A stretch of 64,000 bases of DNA from Dichetophora obliterata (GCA_963920525.1 OY986435.1:296709817-296773816), one strand, 5' to 3'. Numbered from the stretch's first letter, positions 12,230-24,033 are shown. The notes: generated by a model from the sequence alone, not told the origin. Program-made: numbers and translations.

Positions 12230-14010
12230 TGTTCCTGTGAGGTTTGGTAACTATTGGACGAGGGGCGTGGTGCCTCCCATACAAGCCAAATTTACGCTAT
12301 CGATCACAAACCAAAAAAAGGATATATATCAGACGGTTTCAATCGTAAAAAACTAAGACTTGGTAATTTTGTTCAGATGGTTACTGTCGGTAACTGTACG
12401 AAAAATGGGCGTGGTCGTAATATAAATACGCCCACTTTTTCAAAATCATGGCAATTCCGGAGTTTTACACATTTTTACAGTGAAACTTGCTGTGTAGCTG
12501 ATCTAAGAGGCGGCCACTATATGTAAATGTTTTCACGCCCACTTTTACCGCCCATAAATCAATATCTATATACATAAAAAGCAAAACGATGTGTGTCTGG
12601 CTGTGTGATGTCTATAGACTCCAAAACTATTGAACCGATTGACCTGAAATTTTGGCAGTCGATTTGTTTCAGGTACGAGATGGTTTAGGGAAAAATTTTG
12701 CCACACCCCCTTTTTACCGCCCCAAATCAATAAAAATGTTATATTTCAGTCGGTTTGGGTCGTATAAGGCTAAAATTTTGTAATTTAGTATGTACGGTTA
12801 CTGTCGACAACTGTACTAAAAATGGATTTGCACGCCCCCTTTTACCGCCCACAAATATGTGAAAATGGTTTATTTCAGATGGTTTTGGTCGTATAAGACT
12901 TAAATTTGGTACTTTTGTTTGTGTAGTTACTGAAAGTAACTGTACGAAAAGTTGGTTTCCACACCCCCTTTTTGCGCCCACAAATCAGTGAAAATGCTAT
13001 ATTTCAAGCAGTTTTGACCGTATGAGACTAACATGTGATACCTAAGTTTGTATGGTTACTTTCGGCAACTGTACTAAAAAAAGGCGTCATCGCTATATAG
13101 CCACACCCACTTTTTGAGAAATCATTAAAATTGACTACTGGGTCGATTGAGCTAAAATGTTGGCTTAGTTTGTACAGTTACTGTCAGCAACTGAACTAAA
13201 AATTAGTTTGCACGCCCCCTTTTACCGCCCACAAACCAATGAAAACGTTTTATTTCAACGGTTTGGGTCGTTTTAGACAAAATTTTTATAATGCAGTTCA
13301 TATGGTTACTCTCGGCAAGTGCACTAAAAATAGGCCCGTCCCACTTTAGTTAAACTCACTTTTCGGGGAGTAAGCGTCGAGTGAAGTAAAATGCGCCAGG
13401 CTCAACCTAAATTGTGCTGAAATTTGGGCATTCGATTTGTTTCGATTACGAGATAGCTCTAAGGAAATATTTTGCAGCACCCCTTTTTACCGCTTGTAAA
13501 ACAACAAAAATGTTATATTTCGCACGGTTTTGATCGTATTAGACCAAAATTTGGTTATTTAGTTCATATGGTTACTTTCGGCAGCTATTCGACATTTTCG
13601 TATATGGCAGTAAGGCGGTCTATGGCAGAACAACGTCTGCCGAGGAGAGTGAGTGTTCCTGTGAGGTTTGGTAACGTTTGGACGAGGGGGCGTGGTACCT
13701 CCCATACAAGCCAAATTTGCGCTATCGACCCCAAACCAAATAAAGGATATATATCAGACGGTTTCGATCGTAAAAAACTAAGATTTAGTAATTTTGTTCA
13801 GATGGTTACTGTCGGCAACTGTACGAAAAATGGGCGTGGTCGCAATATATATACGCCCACTTTTTCGAAATCTTGGCAATTCCGGAGTTGTACACATTTT
13901 GTACTGTGTAGGTGCTCCAAGAGGCAGTCACGATACATTAACGTTTTCAAGCCCACTTTTACCGCCCACAAATCAATATCTGTATATATAAAAATGTATC
14001 GTGATTTGTT
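12230..14010 (+). repeat. About 1.41-kb internal duplication inside the Helitron
   Basis: The block at about 12230-12590 recurs at about 13650-14000 with roughly 90% identity by eye. Both contain GTGTTCCTGTGAGGTTTGG, GATGGTTACTGTCGG and CAATTCCGGAG in the same order and spacing, and both end in a start-like TATATACATAAAAA or TATATATAAAAA motif. The offset is about 1410-1420 bp. Frames running through these blocks are repeat artefacts. Confidence 0.75.
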
Positions 14011-14150
14011 CGGATGCTTAAAACTTGAAAACGACTGAACCAAATTCAACTGAACTTCTTTCTACTGGTTTAGGAAAAATATAATGCCACACCCCCTTTT
14101 GTCGCCCACAAATCAAGAAAAATGCTGTATTTAAGACGGTTTTGGTCGTA
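12690..14150 (+). repeat. About 128-bp degenerate tandem repeats in the Helitron
   Basis: Units carry a CCCCCTTTTACCGCCCACAAA core, a GAAAATGNTATATTTCA block, and a GGTTACTGTCGGCAACTG block. Cores lie near 12705, 12832, 12960, 13212, 13480 and 14090. The first three are spaced about 128 bp apart; later ones are spaced irregularly, so units have been lost. Confidence 0.65.
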
Positions 14151-14369
14151 TTAATTTAAGATTTTGTATGATAACTATCATTAACTTTGATAAAAATGGG
14201 CGTGGTCACTCTTCATCTACGCTTACTTTTAAGAAAATATCAAAATACTTCGAAACTATTGGTCCGATTGAGCTCAAAATTTGTAAGTACGCTTTACTTT
14301 GAGTACGAGATGGTTTAAGAGAAAATCCCACACTCCCTTTTACCTCCCACATATATATAAAAAATTGTT

Positions 14370-15690
14370 GTTATCGAATAGCTTTAGAGTTATGGGTCGC
14401 ACAGATTAGAAATTCGGTATTCGACCACAATTTAGACGTACAGCTTTGGAATTCAGTTTTTGACCTCAATTTACACATGCAGTATCAATGGTTTTATTTT
14501 ATGGGTGTTGGACAGGGAGGCGTGACATCTCCCTTACAACCCAAATTTGCGATATCGAATTGCTTTGAAGTTATAGGTTGACAGCGTAAGAATTCGGTAT
14601 TCGACCTACATTTATGCATGCACTTTCATTCCTCTACATTTTATGAGCGTAGGGAAAAGGGGAGTGGCACTTCTCATGCAACCCAACTTTGTGCTATCAA
14701 ATAGCTTTGGAGTTATAGGTCGCACAACGCCGGAATTCAGTATTCGACCTCAATGTACACATGCAGTTTCATTGATTCAATTGTATGTTCATTGTTAAGA
14801 GGGGCGTGGCACCTCCCATTTAACGTAAATTTGCGATATCGAATATCAGCGTCAGAATTCAGTATTTGGACCCAATTTATACATGCAGTTTCATTAATTA
14901 CATTTTATGAGCGTTGATCATGGGGGAGTGGCACCTCCCATACAACGAAAATTTGTGATATCGACAAGGGGGCGTGAAACCTCCTATTTAACCCAAATTA
15001 GAGATATCAAATAGCTTTGGGGATATAGGTCTCACAGCTTTGGAATTCAGTATTGGACCTCAATGTCATGTGCAGTTTCATTGATTACATTTTATGAGCG
15101 TTTATCAAGGGAGAGTGGCACCTCCCATGCAACGAAAATTTGTGATATCGAATAGCTTTAGAGTTCAAGGTCGCACAGCGTCGGAACTCAGTATTCGACC
15201 AAAATTTACGCTTGCAGAATTACTGATAAAATTTTTTAGAGTTTGTCGGGGGGGGCGTGACGCCTCCAATTTAACCCAAATTTGCAATATCGAATAGCTT
15301 TGGAGTTATAGGTAACTCAGCCTCGCAATTCAGTATTCGACCTCAATTTACACATGCAGTTTCATTGGTAAAATGTTATGGGCGTAGATAAAAGGGGAGT
15401 GGCACCTCCCATACAACCCTAATTTGTGCTATCGAATAGTTTTGGAGTTATATGTCGCACAGTTTTGGAATACGGTATTCAACCTCCATGTACACATGCA
15501 GTTTAATTGATTACATTCTATGAGCGGTGATAAAGAGGGCGTGGCACTTCCTATACAACCCAAATTTGTTATATCGAATAGCTTTGCGGATATAGGTCGC
15601 ACAGTCTCGGAATTCAGTATTCTACCTCAATTTAGACATGCTGTTTAACTGATAACATTTTATGGGCGTTTGACAAGGGAGAGTGGCAGC
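14370..15690 (+). repeat. About 141-bp tandem repeat array in the Helitron
   Basis: About nine units with the core CGAATAGCTTTGGAGTTATA. They start near 14370, 14557, 14697, 14840 (deleted unit), 15008, 15148, 15291, 15434 and 15575. Typical spacing is 140-143 bp. Each unit also contains a TTCAGTATTCGACCTCAAT block and a GTGGCACCTCCCATACAAC block. The same array, with the same shortened unit, lies in reverse at 47440-48650. Confidence 0.8.
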
Positions 15691-15713
15691 AACGCGCCGA
15701 GTTTCAGCTAGTT

Positions 15714-17250
15714 GTTTATAATAGTTTAAATGCAAGCTGCACAAGCACGATAAAAAGATTTTTTTATTTTTTTTTTATTTTTGATATTTGCACATATTTC
15801 AGGTGCACTTAAAAGTTGGAGTGGGCCGTTTCTTTTGTTATTGTTGTTGCTTAATTGCAATATTCACACTTTTTCTTATTGTTAATGTTGTTGTTGTTTT
15901 TCGCGGTACACTTATACGCAACTGCACATAGATATAGGTCAGAGAACAAGTAGAATAGCACAATGAACTATTGATCCAGTGAAATGTGTATGTGCTTTTT
16001 TTTACTTTATTTAATTTGTTACAAAGGTCTTTTGGATAATTTTTATTGTTTTTTTTTATTTAATTTAAGGTGATTAAAATTGCAAGCCGACACAAGCACA
16101 AATTCTTGAAAGTTAAATGTAAGAGCGGGTTAAAAAGCACGACTGAACTGTTTGCGGTTACAATTGCGAATGTTTGTAAATATATTTCATTGAAATTTTT
16201 TTTGTTCAAAAGTTCAATACATTTTTTAACATACTTTTTTATGATTTTAACATACTTTTTTTAAATGTTAAAATGTCCATATCTCAAGCCATTGAGTCAT
16301 AATTTTTATATTGTTGAAAAGGTAATTTTTCTAGCTTTAAGATAAAGTAAATATTTAAATTTAAAGTCTTCTATATGACCTTGTTATTTATTATGTTGAT
16401 TTTTTATGTTTTAAATACAAATGTTGCTTCTTTTGTTGTTTCTTTGGAAAAATTCGTAAAAGCCTGACTTAAAGCTGAATAAACGATTTTAAACTATCAA
16501 ACATCTAGAATTTGTATATAAAATTAAGTATGATTTAAACTATCAACCATTTAGAATTTGTAATTAAGTAAAATATTTTTAATTTTTTAAGATATGTTCT
16601 TCGTACCCCTTTCTTGAATTCAATTAGATCACCGCAAGGGATGGAGCCCCCAACCACCAAAATTTCCCAAAACTATTTTTGGATTAAAGTCCGTACAATT
16701 ACCTTTCTAACGGTAGCTTAAACTTAAAATGCAACCTATTGGCTTAATAGGCATTCTTGTTTTGTCACATAGCTTTTAATATATAATCAAATAACTTTTT
16801 GTTTAAATTCGCATATAAAGTACAAACTGTAACACTACTAAGACTTTCTGTTAAAAATCTTCAACTTATATGAATTTAATAATATAGACAAATTATTAGT
16901 ATATATTACAATAAAGTTTCGTGCTAAAAACTATATAATTCCATCTGAAAATTAATGCTATATACGCTATTATATAAAAATATTTATTCATTACGGATAA
17001 TTTATTGTAATCACAGGACGTTTTACATGTTTTTTGCTTTAAAAAGCAAGACTTTTTAAGTTATTTAAGCACATCCAATGTAAAATTTTTGGTTTTTATA
17101 CTGATCACCAGATCTTGCCACGAGGTAGGTAATATTCTGAAAATATATAAAACAGAAGAACGTTACCATCAATAAATAACTTGATAAAAAAAAAAAATAA
17201 GAGATGACCAAATATTTCGAATTTTAGTATGTTTTAGTCGTATCCTTATT
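15714..17250. other. AT-rich DNA; small foldback-family fragment near 16480
   Basis: No gene recognised. Two short direct repeats near 16482 and 16530 (TTTAAACTATCAAACATCTAG and a relative) resemble part of the left arm of the foldback element at 35925-37175 (near 36120), so a fragment of that family is probably here. Confidence 0.45.
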
Positions 17251-17254
17251 TCTA

Positions 17255-17710
17255 GTGATGGGAACAAAACAGATTTGAGGTGAGTTAGTGAGTTTTAAAA
17301 AATGAGGTGCTACATTGTCCCACTTCAAATGAGGTTATGTCGTATAAAAAGAGATTGCGTGGTGTTAAAAGTTCTGTGCGGTAGTTCAGCTGAACAAATT
17401 CCAGTTTGTATGAAATTTCCATTTCAGTCGAATTTTCTGAAAATTTGGAACTAGGCTCTCGTATTTTTCCTTATCAAAAGTCTCTATGGGCTCTAGCTAA
17501 GATTATGGTCAGTTTTTGAGCTACAGCTGAAATAAAATAGTACAAAGTGCTCATATGAGAAGTGAAGAAATATCACATTGGTTTATATCTTTATTACCTT
17601 GGGTCAAAAAAAAGCGTCTCATAACCTCGGTCTAAAATATTTCTTGGCTCATTGTAGTACCCTTCACGAAAGAATTTTGCGATGTGTTAACCCTTGTAGC
17701 ATGTCCTCAC
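17255..17710 (+). mobile_element. Deletion derivative of a TAGTGNTGGG-ended element
   Basis: Begins TAGTGATGGGAAC. The part from about 17400 to 17700 matches the reverse complement of about 30935-31235 at roughly 75-80% by eye, including TCTAAAATATTTCTTGGCTCA. The partner copy ends at 31988 with a related terminus, TAGTGTTGGGTAACTC. The ends resemble hAT termini, but no target duplication was confirmed. Confidence 0.5.
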
Positions 17711-17916
17711 TGCAGGTTTTAGTGACTTTCAAGTTTTAGAGCTAAATCACTCCAATTTTTACGTGTTTTCCATACAAAAGTAAAACTTTTTACGAAATTA
17801 AAACATTCGTTTTATAGTAAAACTTTGCTAAAAGTAGAGTGTTTACTGCTTAATCGATAAAAATTATCGAATTTTTTCGCCATATCGAAATGTCAAATAA
17901 TTAAATAAACAGAACA

Positions 17917-19030
17917 ATGGATGACGAACACCAGGTTTGTGAAAAATTAATTAATTAATTAATAATGTAACATAAGTGCAATTAATAATTTGTTCGTAAT
18001 ATTTTAGGAATTTGAATCGAGAGAATGTTTTTCCATTGAACCCGCTGATTTTTCCATTGAGGCAAGGAGTGTGCCTTAAAAGAAAAAGTGTGTTAAAATA
18101 AATGTTTGGAGAAATTAAAACAATTGCTATATTTTTCAGCAAAAGCAATAGGAAGAAGTGGGAAGAAGGAGCTGCAGTAATGCTTTTAGATTTATGGCGT
18201 GACAACATACAGGGCATAAGAGGACACCGCAAAAAATGCACATATATACGCTGAAATAGCCAAAGAGGCTACATTTGTACAGACGCGGAAGTGCAGTGTA
18301 AAATACATAATTTCAACACAAAATATCAGTATTTGTTTGGTTTCAGTGCTGCCAAACAAGGTATTGGATCGTCAGGTAGTTCCCCCTGCAACTGAAAGTA
18401 TTACGATACAGGAGGAGGAGTTAACTCAAGAAAGCGCAGGTACTTAAAGTTATCTTAAAGCTAAATATTATAATGAATATTTTATATCATTTCAGACATC
18501 AATTCCTCAACGCAAAGCTCATGTTGTGAGTTCATACAGGAAACCTCTTCATGTTCAGAAACTGTAAGGAAAAAGAGAAAGATTTCATTTCAGGAAACGT
18601 TGTTGCAAGAGCTGGTTACTTTGAAGGATGGGATTAACCCGCCATTAGTGTGGTGGGGTATAAAATACCCCAGAGACCTTATTTCCTTCAATATCTTGTA
18701 AGTAGTATTTGAAGGTTTCGATAAAACTATTTTTTTGTTTAAATTGCAATGCACTAAAAATATTATTTTTTAATAGTAATTCAATCAAGAAATCAGAAGC
18801 GATCTGAACTTTTTCGATAAAACTTTTTTGTAGCATTTATACGACTTTTATTTTTGGGGTATGTCATACCACACGACACTAATGGCGTGACTTTTTTCCA
18901 CCACACTAACGGTGGGTTAAGGAGGATGTAGAACAAACATGCAAGATTCAAAGAGCAACTTTAGAGGTGGAAAAAGGGTGCAAAGAAATATGTAAAGAAA
19001 TTGCAGATTTTTTGAAAAAAAAAACATTAA
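17917..19030 (+). pseudogene. Harbinger Myb/SANT-like DNA-binding protein, interrupted
   Basis: A likely start ATG at 17917 opens a short exon (MDDEHQ) with a GT donor at 17935 and an AG acceptor ending at 18007. After another acceptor near 18139 comes the recognisable Myb/SANT-like helix block (RKKWEEGAAVMLLDLW, then EIAKEATFVQTRKCSVK), with one frame change between. The C-terminal part resumes near 18497 (SETVRKKRKISFQETLLQ). It is cut by a MITE at 18638-18916 and continues after it as KEDVEQTCKIQRATLEVEKG. Known role in the family: binds the element's ends and brings in the nuclease. This copy cannot make an intact protein. Confidence 0.65.
18638..18916. mobile_element. piggyBac-type MITE, TTAA target duplication
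   Basis: A 279-bp element flanked by TTAA at 18634-18637 and 18917-18920. Ends are inverted repeats starting CCC: left CCCGCCATTAGTGTGGTGGG, right (read inward) CCCACCGTTAGTGTGGTGGA. TTAA duplication plus CCC ends is the piggyBac signature. It has no transposase and sits inside the Harbinger Myb-like coding sequence. Confidence 0.88.
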
Positions 19031-20486
19031 TATTCATTTTCATTTCGCATACCTAATGAATTGGCGATTGCATTGCGAATATCATTTGCGTTTATATTGT
19101 TATGTGTGAAGTTATCTGTGCCTACTGGTTGAATTAAATTTAACCCTTTTTCATATCGCCGTTGCTGCTGAGCCAAAATATTGTTTATTTTATAGTGCTC
19201 GTTCAAGAAATTGTGCAGCACACAGCAACATTTCACAAGAGCTGTTGCGTTTTCCATGCTGTTGTCAATTCCTTTTCCAATTCGTCGGAAGCGAGCTTTC
19301 AAATGACCAAAACTATTTTCCACAACCCTTCTGGCTTTGGATAAATCGTAATTAAATGTCTTCTCTTCCTCATCGACCAGAATGGAAAAGGTTTCATTAA
19401 TTGTGTCGAGAATCTGAAAGCGGAGTCCCCAATTATGAAAAAGGGAATGCTTACTCCGTTTATTACTTTTACATTTTCTCTTAAAAGTGAACTTTGGTTA
19501 AGAATTTTTTTTAAAGCTAATTTTTCAAAAATTTGTGAATCATTACAGCGTCCCGGAGAGCCAACATTAATGTTCATGAAACGAAACCTATAAAATTAAA
19601 TAAATTCATTATAATGTCTTTACATATGCTAAAAGTTTGTGCTAAACCTGTGGTCAACTAAGGCTAGAAAACCATCCCTTATAGTTGTAATAGTCGCAAG
19701 CGTCTGCTTTGCCGGGCCGGATTTCAATGTGGCAGTCATCTTAAGAGAGAATAATAAACCATATAACTTTTTCCACAGACATATTCTCACAATTCTATAT
19801 AATTTTAAAACTGCAAGGAATAACTCACCAATTGCTACGAGTCATTGTTTAAACCCTATTTTTTTTAAACCCTTCGACACACCCTTGCACTTTTTCTTGT
19901 GTTAGAAAATAACTTTTCAGGTATTTTGATGCTCAGACTGTCCATACCTCGGAACAAAAATCATGCAAAATACTCCCGACGATAGATTTGGAAACTCCAA
20001 ATAATCCCTGCCAACCGTATTGTATTCCGCAGAGGACGCCAAAGTATACAGAGCAATGGCAATGCGCTTGTCCAGTGGTATACATATTCTAAAATTAGTG
20101 TCTCGTGTTGCTAAACCTTTCAATTCCTTGCATAATATTTTAATGCTTGAACGACTCATACGAAAACGTTCCTTGAATAAGCCCTCATCGTTTCTTGGTA
20201 CGTCTAGCTCCCAAAATTTTCCGTACCATACCTATAAGTTTTTTGATAGTAACAATTTATTCAGTAAATTTGTACACACTAAATTGAGTTTCTAGCCTTC
20301 ATCCATATCCTCCTGGAACTGCTCGGACTAATAATCCCTTGTATCAATATGGAAACTATCCTCAAGCACTGCTTTCTTTTTTTTGCAACCTAATCAGTTG
20401 GAGTCGTTTTAATTTAAGGCGTTGCACATCGTCACCATTGGAACAAGACTCTTTAAACATGAAATGCTTGCCTTTTCCTCACTCAT
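19027..20486 (-). pseudogene. Harbinger DDE transposase (HARBI1-like), decayed
   Basis: Read on minus. N-terminal region near 20486-20160; a helical domain at 19917-20159 with NFRICIPLDKRIAIALYTLA; first catalytic region near 19735 (DDCHIEIRPGKAD); second aspartate in IIGDSAF near 19430; third acidic residue in ENSFGHLKARFRR near 19320; then VLHNFLNEH. A GT-AG intron of about 60 bp is visible near 19587-19650, joining LVDHR to FRFMNINVGSPGR. Several stops and at least one frameshift, between GDSAF and ENSFG, mean it is inactive. Confidence 0.8.
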
Positions 20487-20529
20487 TTTTTCAATGCCAA
20501 CAAATATTCAAAAACAGCTACGTACTTAC

Positions 20530-23500
20530 TTACTTAGTTGGCGCTACAACCTTATGTCGGTCTAGGCCTCATCTAAGAATTTGCGCCAGCCATTTCTGTC
20601 TTTCGCTTGCTGGCGCTAGTTGGAAATTCCAAGCATCTTCAGGTTATCCTGTACTTGGTCTTTCCAACGAAGATGCGGTCGTCCTCTTCTGCGTTGACTG
20701 CCGCTGGGTACCGAATCGAATATTTTCTTCACTGGAGCATCGTCTTTCATACGCTGAACATGACCTAGCCAGCGAAGCCGCCTGATTTTAATGCGCTTGA
20801 CTATGTCGATGTCAGCGTACAGCTCATACAGTTCATCATTCCACCGTATTCGGTACTCGCCGTTGACGCAGATTGGTCCGTAGATCTTACGAAAAATCTT
20901 TCTCTCGAATGCTCCTAAAGTCTTTTCATCTGAACTGCTCAGCGTCCAGGTTTGTGATGCATAAAGTAGGACGGGCATGATGAGCGATTTATAGAGCGTG
21001 ATTTTCGTTCGTCGAGAGAGGGCTCTGCTTCTCAATTGCCTACTGAGCCCAAAGTAATACCTGTTGGCAAGAGCTATTCTTCGTTTGATCTCAATGCTGA
21101 TGTCGTTGGTTGAGTTTATGCTGGATCCTAGATAAACGAAGTCCTGCAGAACCTCGAAGGAGGTATTGTCAACTGTAACATGGGTTCCAAGACGCTGAGA
21201 CTGTTTGTTTGTTGAAACCAAGTATTTCGTCTTATCTGCATTCACTGCTAGACCCATTCGACTTGACTCTCTTTCTAATCTGGAAAATGCTGGACTGACT
21301 TCGTGCGTATTATGGCCAATGATATCAATGTCACCAGCATAGGCAAGCAGCATAACACTCTTGTAGAATATTGTACCACTACGTCTCAGATCAGCAGCTC
21401 GGATGATCTTTTCCATCATTAGGTTGAAAAGTCGCACGATAAGGAATCACCTTGTCTGAAACCTCGTTTGGTAACAAATGGTGGGGAGAGGTCCTTCCCT
21501 ATTTTAACTGCGCTGCTGGTGTTGCTCAGTGCCATCCTGTAAAGTCGTATTAGTTTTGCAGGAATACCACGCTCAGACATGGTGGAGTACAGGTGCTTCC
21601 TTATTAGCCTGTCGAAGGAGGTTTTGTAGTCGACAAAAAGATGGTGGGTGTCGACTTGTTTTTCTTGAGTTTTCTCCAAGATTTGTAGCAGTGTGAAAAT
21701 CTGATCGATGGTGGACTTTTCAGGTCTGAAGCCACACTGATAAGGTCCAATCAATTCGTTTACAATGTTTACAATGGTTTCATCTTTCACATAAAACGCT
21801 CGACAGGACCTTATATGCGATTTTAAGAAGGCTTATCCCACGGTAATTGGCACAGATAGTGGGATTGCCTTTCTTTTGGATTGGGCAGAGCACACTGAGA
21901 TTCCAATCGTTCGGAATGCATTCTTGCGACCATATTCTGCATAGAAGCTCGTGAATGCATTTAAGTAGAGCTTCGCCTCCGTTCTTAAACAGCTCAGCAG
22001 GTAAGCCATCAGCTCCCGCGGCTTTGATATTTTTAAGCCGAGCTAAAGCTGTCAGATCTTCATCATAGTCGGGCAGCGGAACCTCAACGCTGTCTTCCAA
22101 AATTGGGGTTTCCGGAATATCATCTCTATTGGCGGGATTGTTGTCAGCGTCGCCATTTAAAAGCTTAGAGAAGGTTCCCTCCATAACGTCAGTGTACTCT
22201 GGATATCTGTCACTAGATTCCTTGCAGGAATAGGCTCCGGTTTTTAAACCATCGGCAAGGCGTCTTATTTTCCGAAAAATTTTCGGGCCTCATTCCTGTC
22301 GTCTTCTCCTGCTCGCGCTTTTCTGCCTCTCCTTTTTTCCGCCTGAAAATACGTCTCTCTTCCCTCCTCTTTTCTTTGTATTCCTCCTTAGCAGCGCGCG
22401 TTATAACCGACTCCAGGGTGGCTTTGCAGGCGGCGTCTTTCTATTCAGTGGCGTCGCAACACTCCTGGTCGTACCACTGGTTTCGGCGAGGGCGGTGGTA
22501 GCCAATTACCTCTACAGCAGCCGCACGCATGGAGTTGGAAATGTGTGTCCACTGCGCGCATATGTCATCGATTGGAGGAGTGCTTTGAAGCAGGAGTGAG
22601 AGTCGAGTGGCTAAAGCTTCGGCTGTCTGTTTCGATTGTAGCTTGTCGACGTCTAGCTTTCTCTTTGTAGGGTTGCGTGTATTCTTAGCTGAGCACAGAC
22701 GTGTACGGATCTTGACTGCGACAAGATAGTAATCCGAGTCAATGTTTGCACCAAGGATCGTGCGTACATCCAATACACTGGAGGAGTGCCTTCCGTCGAT
22801 CAAAACGTGATCAATTTGATTTTTGGTTTTTTGATTAGGGGACATCCAGGTGGCTGAACACGGAGATGCTTGAATCTAGTGCTACTTATGACCATATTTC
22901 GTGCTGCGGCGAAGTCAATCAGCCTCATTCCGTTATCGGAGGTGTTGTCGTGGAGGCTGAACTTTCCGACTGTTGGACCAAATATATTTTTCTTTCCCAC
23001 ATCAGCGTTGAAGTCACCAAGCACGATTTTTACTTCGTGACGGGGGCAGCGCTCGTAAGCATTTTCAAGGCACTCGTAGAAAATTTCCTCCTTCCATCGG
23101 CCTTGTCTTCAGTCGGAGTGTGCGCACATATTAGGTTTATATTAAAAATTTAAATTTGATGCGAATTATGGCAAGCCGTTCGTTCACAAGTGTGAATCGC
23201 ATAACGTAGGGCCGTAGTCTCTTGCCAACTACAAGTCCGCATTCAAACTCGTGTTTCTCCGCATGGCCGCTGCAGTGGATATCACAGGGTCCATGCCGAA
23301 TGCAACCCTGTCCCTTCCATCGCATTTCTTGGAGAGCAGTTTTTCTTTTTTTTTTTCATTGAAATGGGTTTATACGGGTGGGCTTCGAACCCGACGCACA
23401 ACCTGCTTTAAGCCTTGGGGGGCCCGCAGCTGAGATTAGCCGCCAAACTAACGGTTGTCAGTTTTGACGTTGCACAGGAAACCCCACGTGGAAGTTTGAG

Positions 23501-23600
23501 TCGACTTGTGGCGATTTCACAAGGATTATGCTGGCCTCGCCAGGTTGAGACAGTCACAGCAGCCGCCGGTTTCGAAAACAGCTGCTTAGCCTTAAAACTA
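20530..23600 (-). mobile_element. RTE-type non-LTR retrotransposon, near full length but decayed
   Basis: A minus-strand LINE with a GC-richer 5' leader (about 23350-23600), endonuclease, reverse transcriptase and a short (TAAG)-type 3' tail at about 20530-20542. A microsatellite 3' tail is usual for RTE elements. The tail abuts the 5' end of the Harbinger transposase gene. Base composition is much richer in GC than its neighbours. Confidence 0.8.
20616..23325 (-). pseudogene. RTE-type endonuclease-reverse transcriptase, multiply frameshifted
   Basis: Endonuclease pieces on minus: 23325-23137 (LQEMRWKGQGC, RLRPYVMRF), 23024-22800 (LGDFNADVGKK, NGMRLIDFAAARNMV) and 22845-22441 (NQIDHVLIDGRHSS, DSDYYLVAVK). 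Proteins of this kind are often annotated as craniofacial development protein 2-like. Reverse transcriptase pieces follow: 22184-21780 (AAGADGLPAELF, NYRGISLL), 21790-21419 (CGFRPEKSTIDQIF, FRQGDSLS) and 21437-20616. The catalytic YADD reads YAGD here, so the second catalytic aspartate is lost. The C-terminal RRLRWLGHVQRM and RWKDQVQDNL are typical of RTE proteins. There are at least five frame changes and one in-frame stop, so the copy is dead. Confidence 0.85.
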
Positions 23601-23629
23601 GATTGCACCAGTGTGGACAGTCAAGTTTT

Positions 23630-23695
23630 AGCGCTAACAATGCCATTGAGATCTTTACTGACGGATCAAATTTAGATGGAAAAGTAGGTAGAGGC
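23630..23695 (+). mobile_element. LINE fragment: start of an RNase H domain
   Basis: Encodes NAIEIFTDGSNLDGKVGR, the first catalytic strand of the RNase H domain found in I/LOA-type LINEs (aspartate in TDGS). It is cut off at 23696 by a hAT-like terminus. The likely continuation is 27400-27715 and 29330-29680 on the same strand. Confidence 0.7.
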
Positions 23696-23760
23696 AGGGC
23701 CGGCCTTACCCATCTATGCGCCCCGGGCGAGTCATGCATTTGGCGCCCTTTAATATTTAA
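23696..23760 (+). mobile_element. hAT-like terminus (CAGGGCCGGCC)
   Basis: Starts CAGGGCCGGCCTTACC, followed by the GC-rich GCGCCCCGGGCGA block, a common hAT end type and similar in style to the element at 57051. No matching opposite end was found before 27400, so this copy is probably truncated. It interrupts a LINE RNase H domain. Confidence 0.5.
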
Positions 23761-24033
23761 TTATCAAACCAAATTTGTGTGCAACCTATGAATAGGAAAG
23801 ATGTACGCGATCAATTCTTGACGAAAATTAAGAAAAAAGCAAAAGGAATGTTAGAAAAAGAAGACGCACAAAAATGTGGGCTGTAAAAAAATTAATATAT
23901 ATAAAAATTCTATAAAAATATTAAATAATAAATATACAAATAATTATAATTAATAAATAATTATTAATTAATAATTCTATAAAATTTATAAAATTTTCAT
24001 TAATTAGTTTAATTATCTATTGAATTATAACAT

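Larger units (their letters stand above)
12086..15711 (+). mobile_element. Non-autonomous Helitron-type element
   Basis: The left end begins TC after a host A (TCCATATATATAAAAATGG). The right end finishes in CTAG followed by a host T, as Helitrons do when they insert between A and T with no target duplication. Just before CTAG is a GC-rich stretch matching the 3' ends at 45861 and 47276. Right after the start is a block common to insect Helitron-like repeats (CCAAAACCGCTGAACCGATC). The interior is tandem repeats and carries no Rep/helicase. Motifs resembling the start recur at 12568 and 13977, so the copy looks concatenated or internally duplicated. Confidence 0.7.
17800..20525. mobile_element. 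PIF/Harbinger transposon carrying both genes, decayed
   Basis: Convergent remains of the two proteins typical of Harbinger elements: a Myb/SANT-like protein on plus (17917-19030) and a DDE nuclease on minus (19027-20486). Their 3' ends meet near 19030. A small MITE interrupts the first gene, and an RTE LINE ends immediately beyond the 5' end of the second. Terminal inverted repeats and the 3-bp target duplication were not found, so the outer limits are approximate. Confidence 0.75.

Noticed and set aside
12105..14049. Several open frames of 65-188 codons on both strands
   Set aside because: They lie in the tandem and duplicated repeats of the Helitron and match no family; frames recur because the repeats do.
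18645..18836. A 63-codon minus-strand frame
   Set aside because: Lies wholly within the piggyBac-type MITE.
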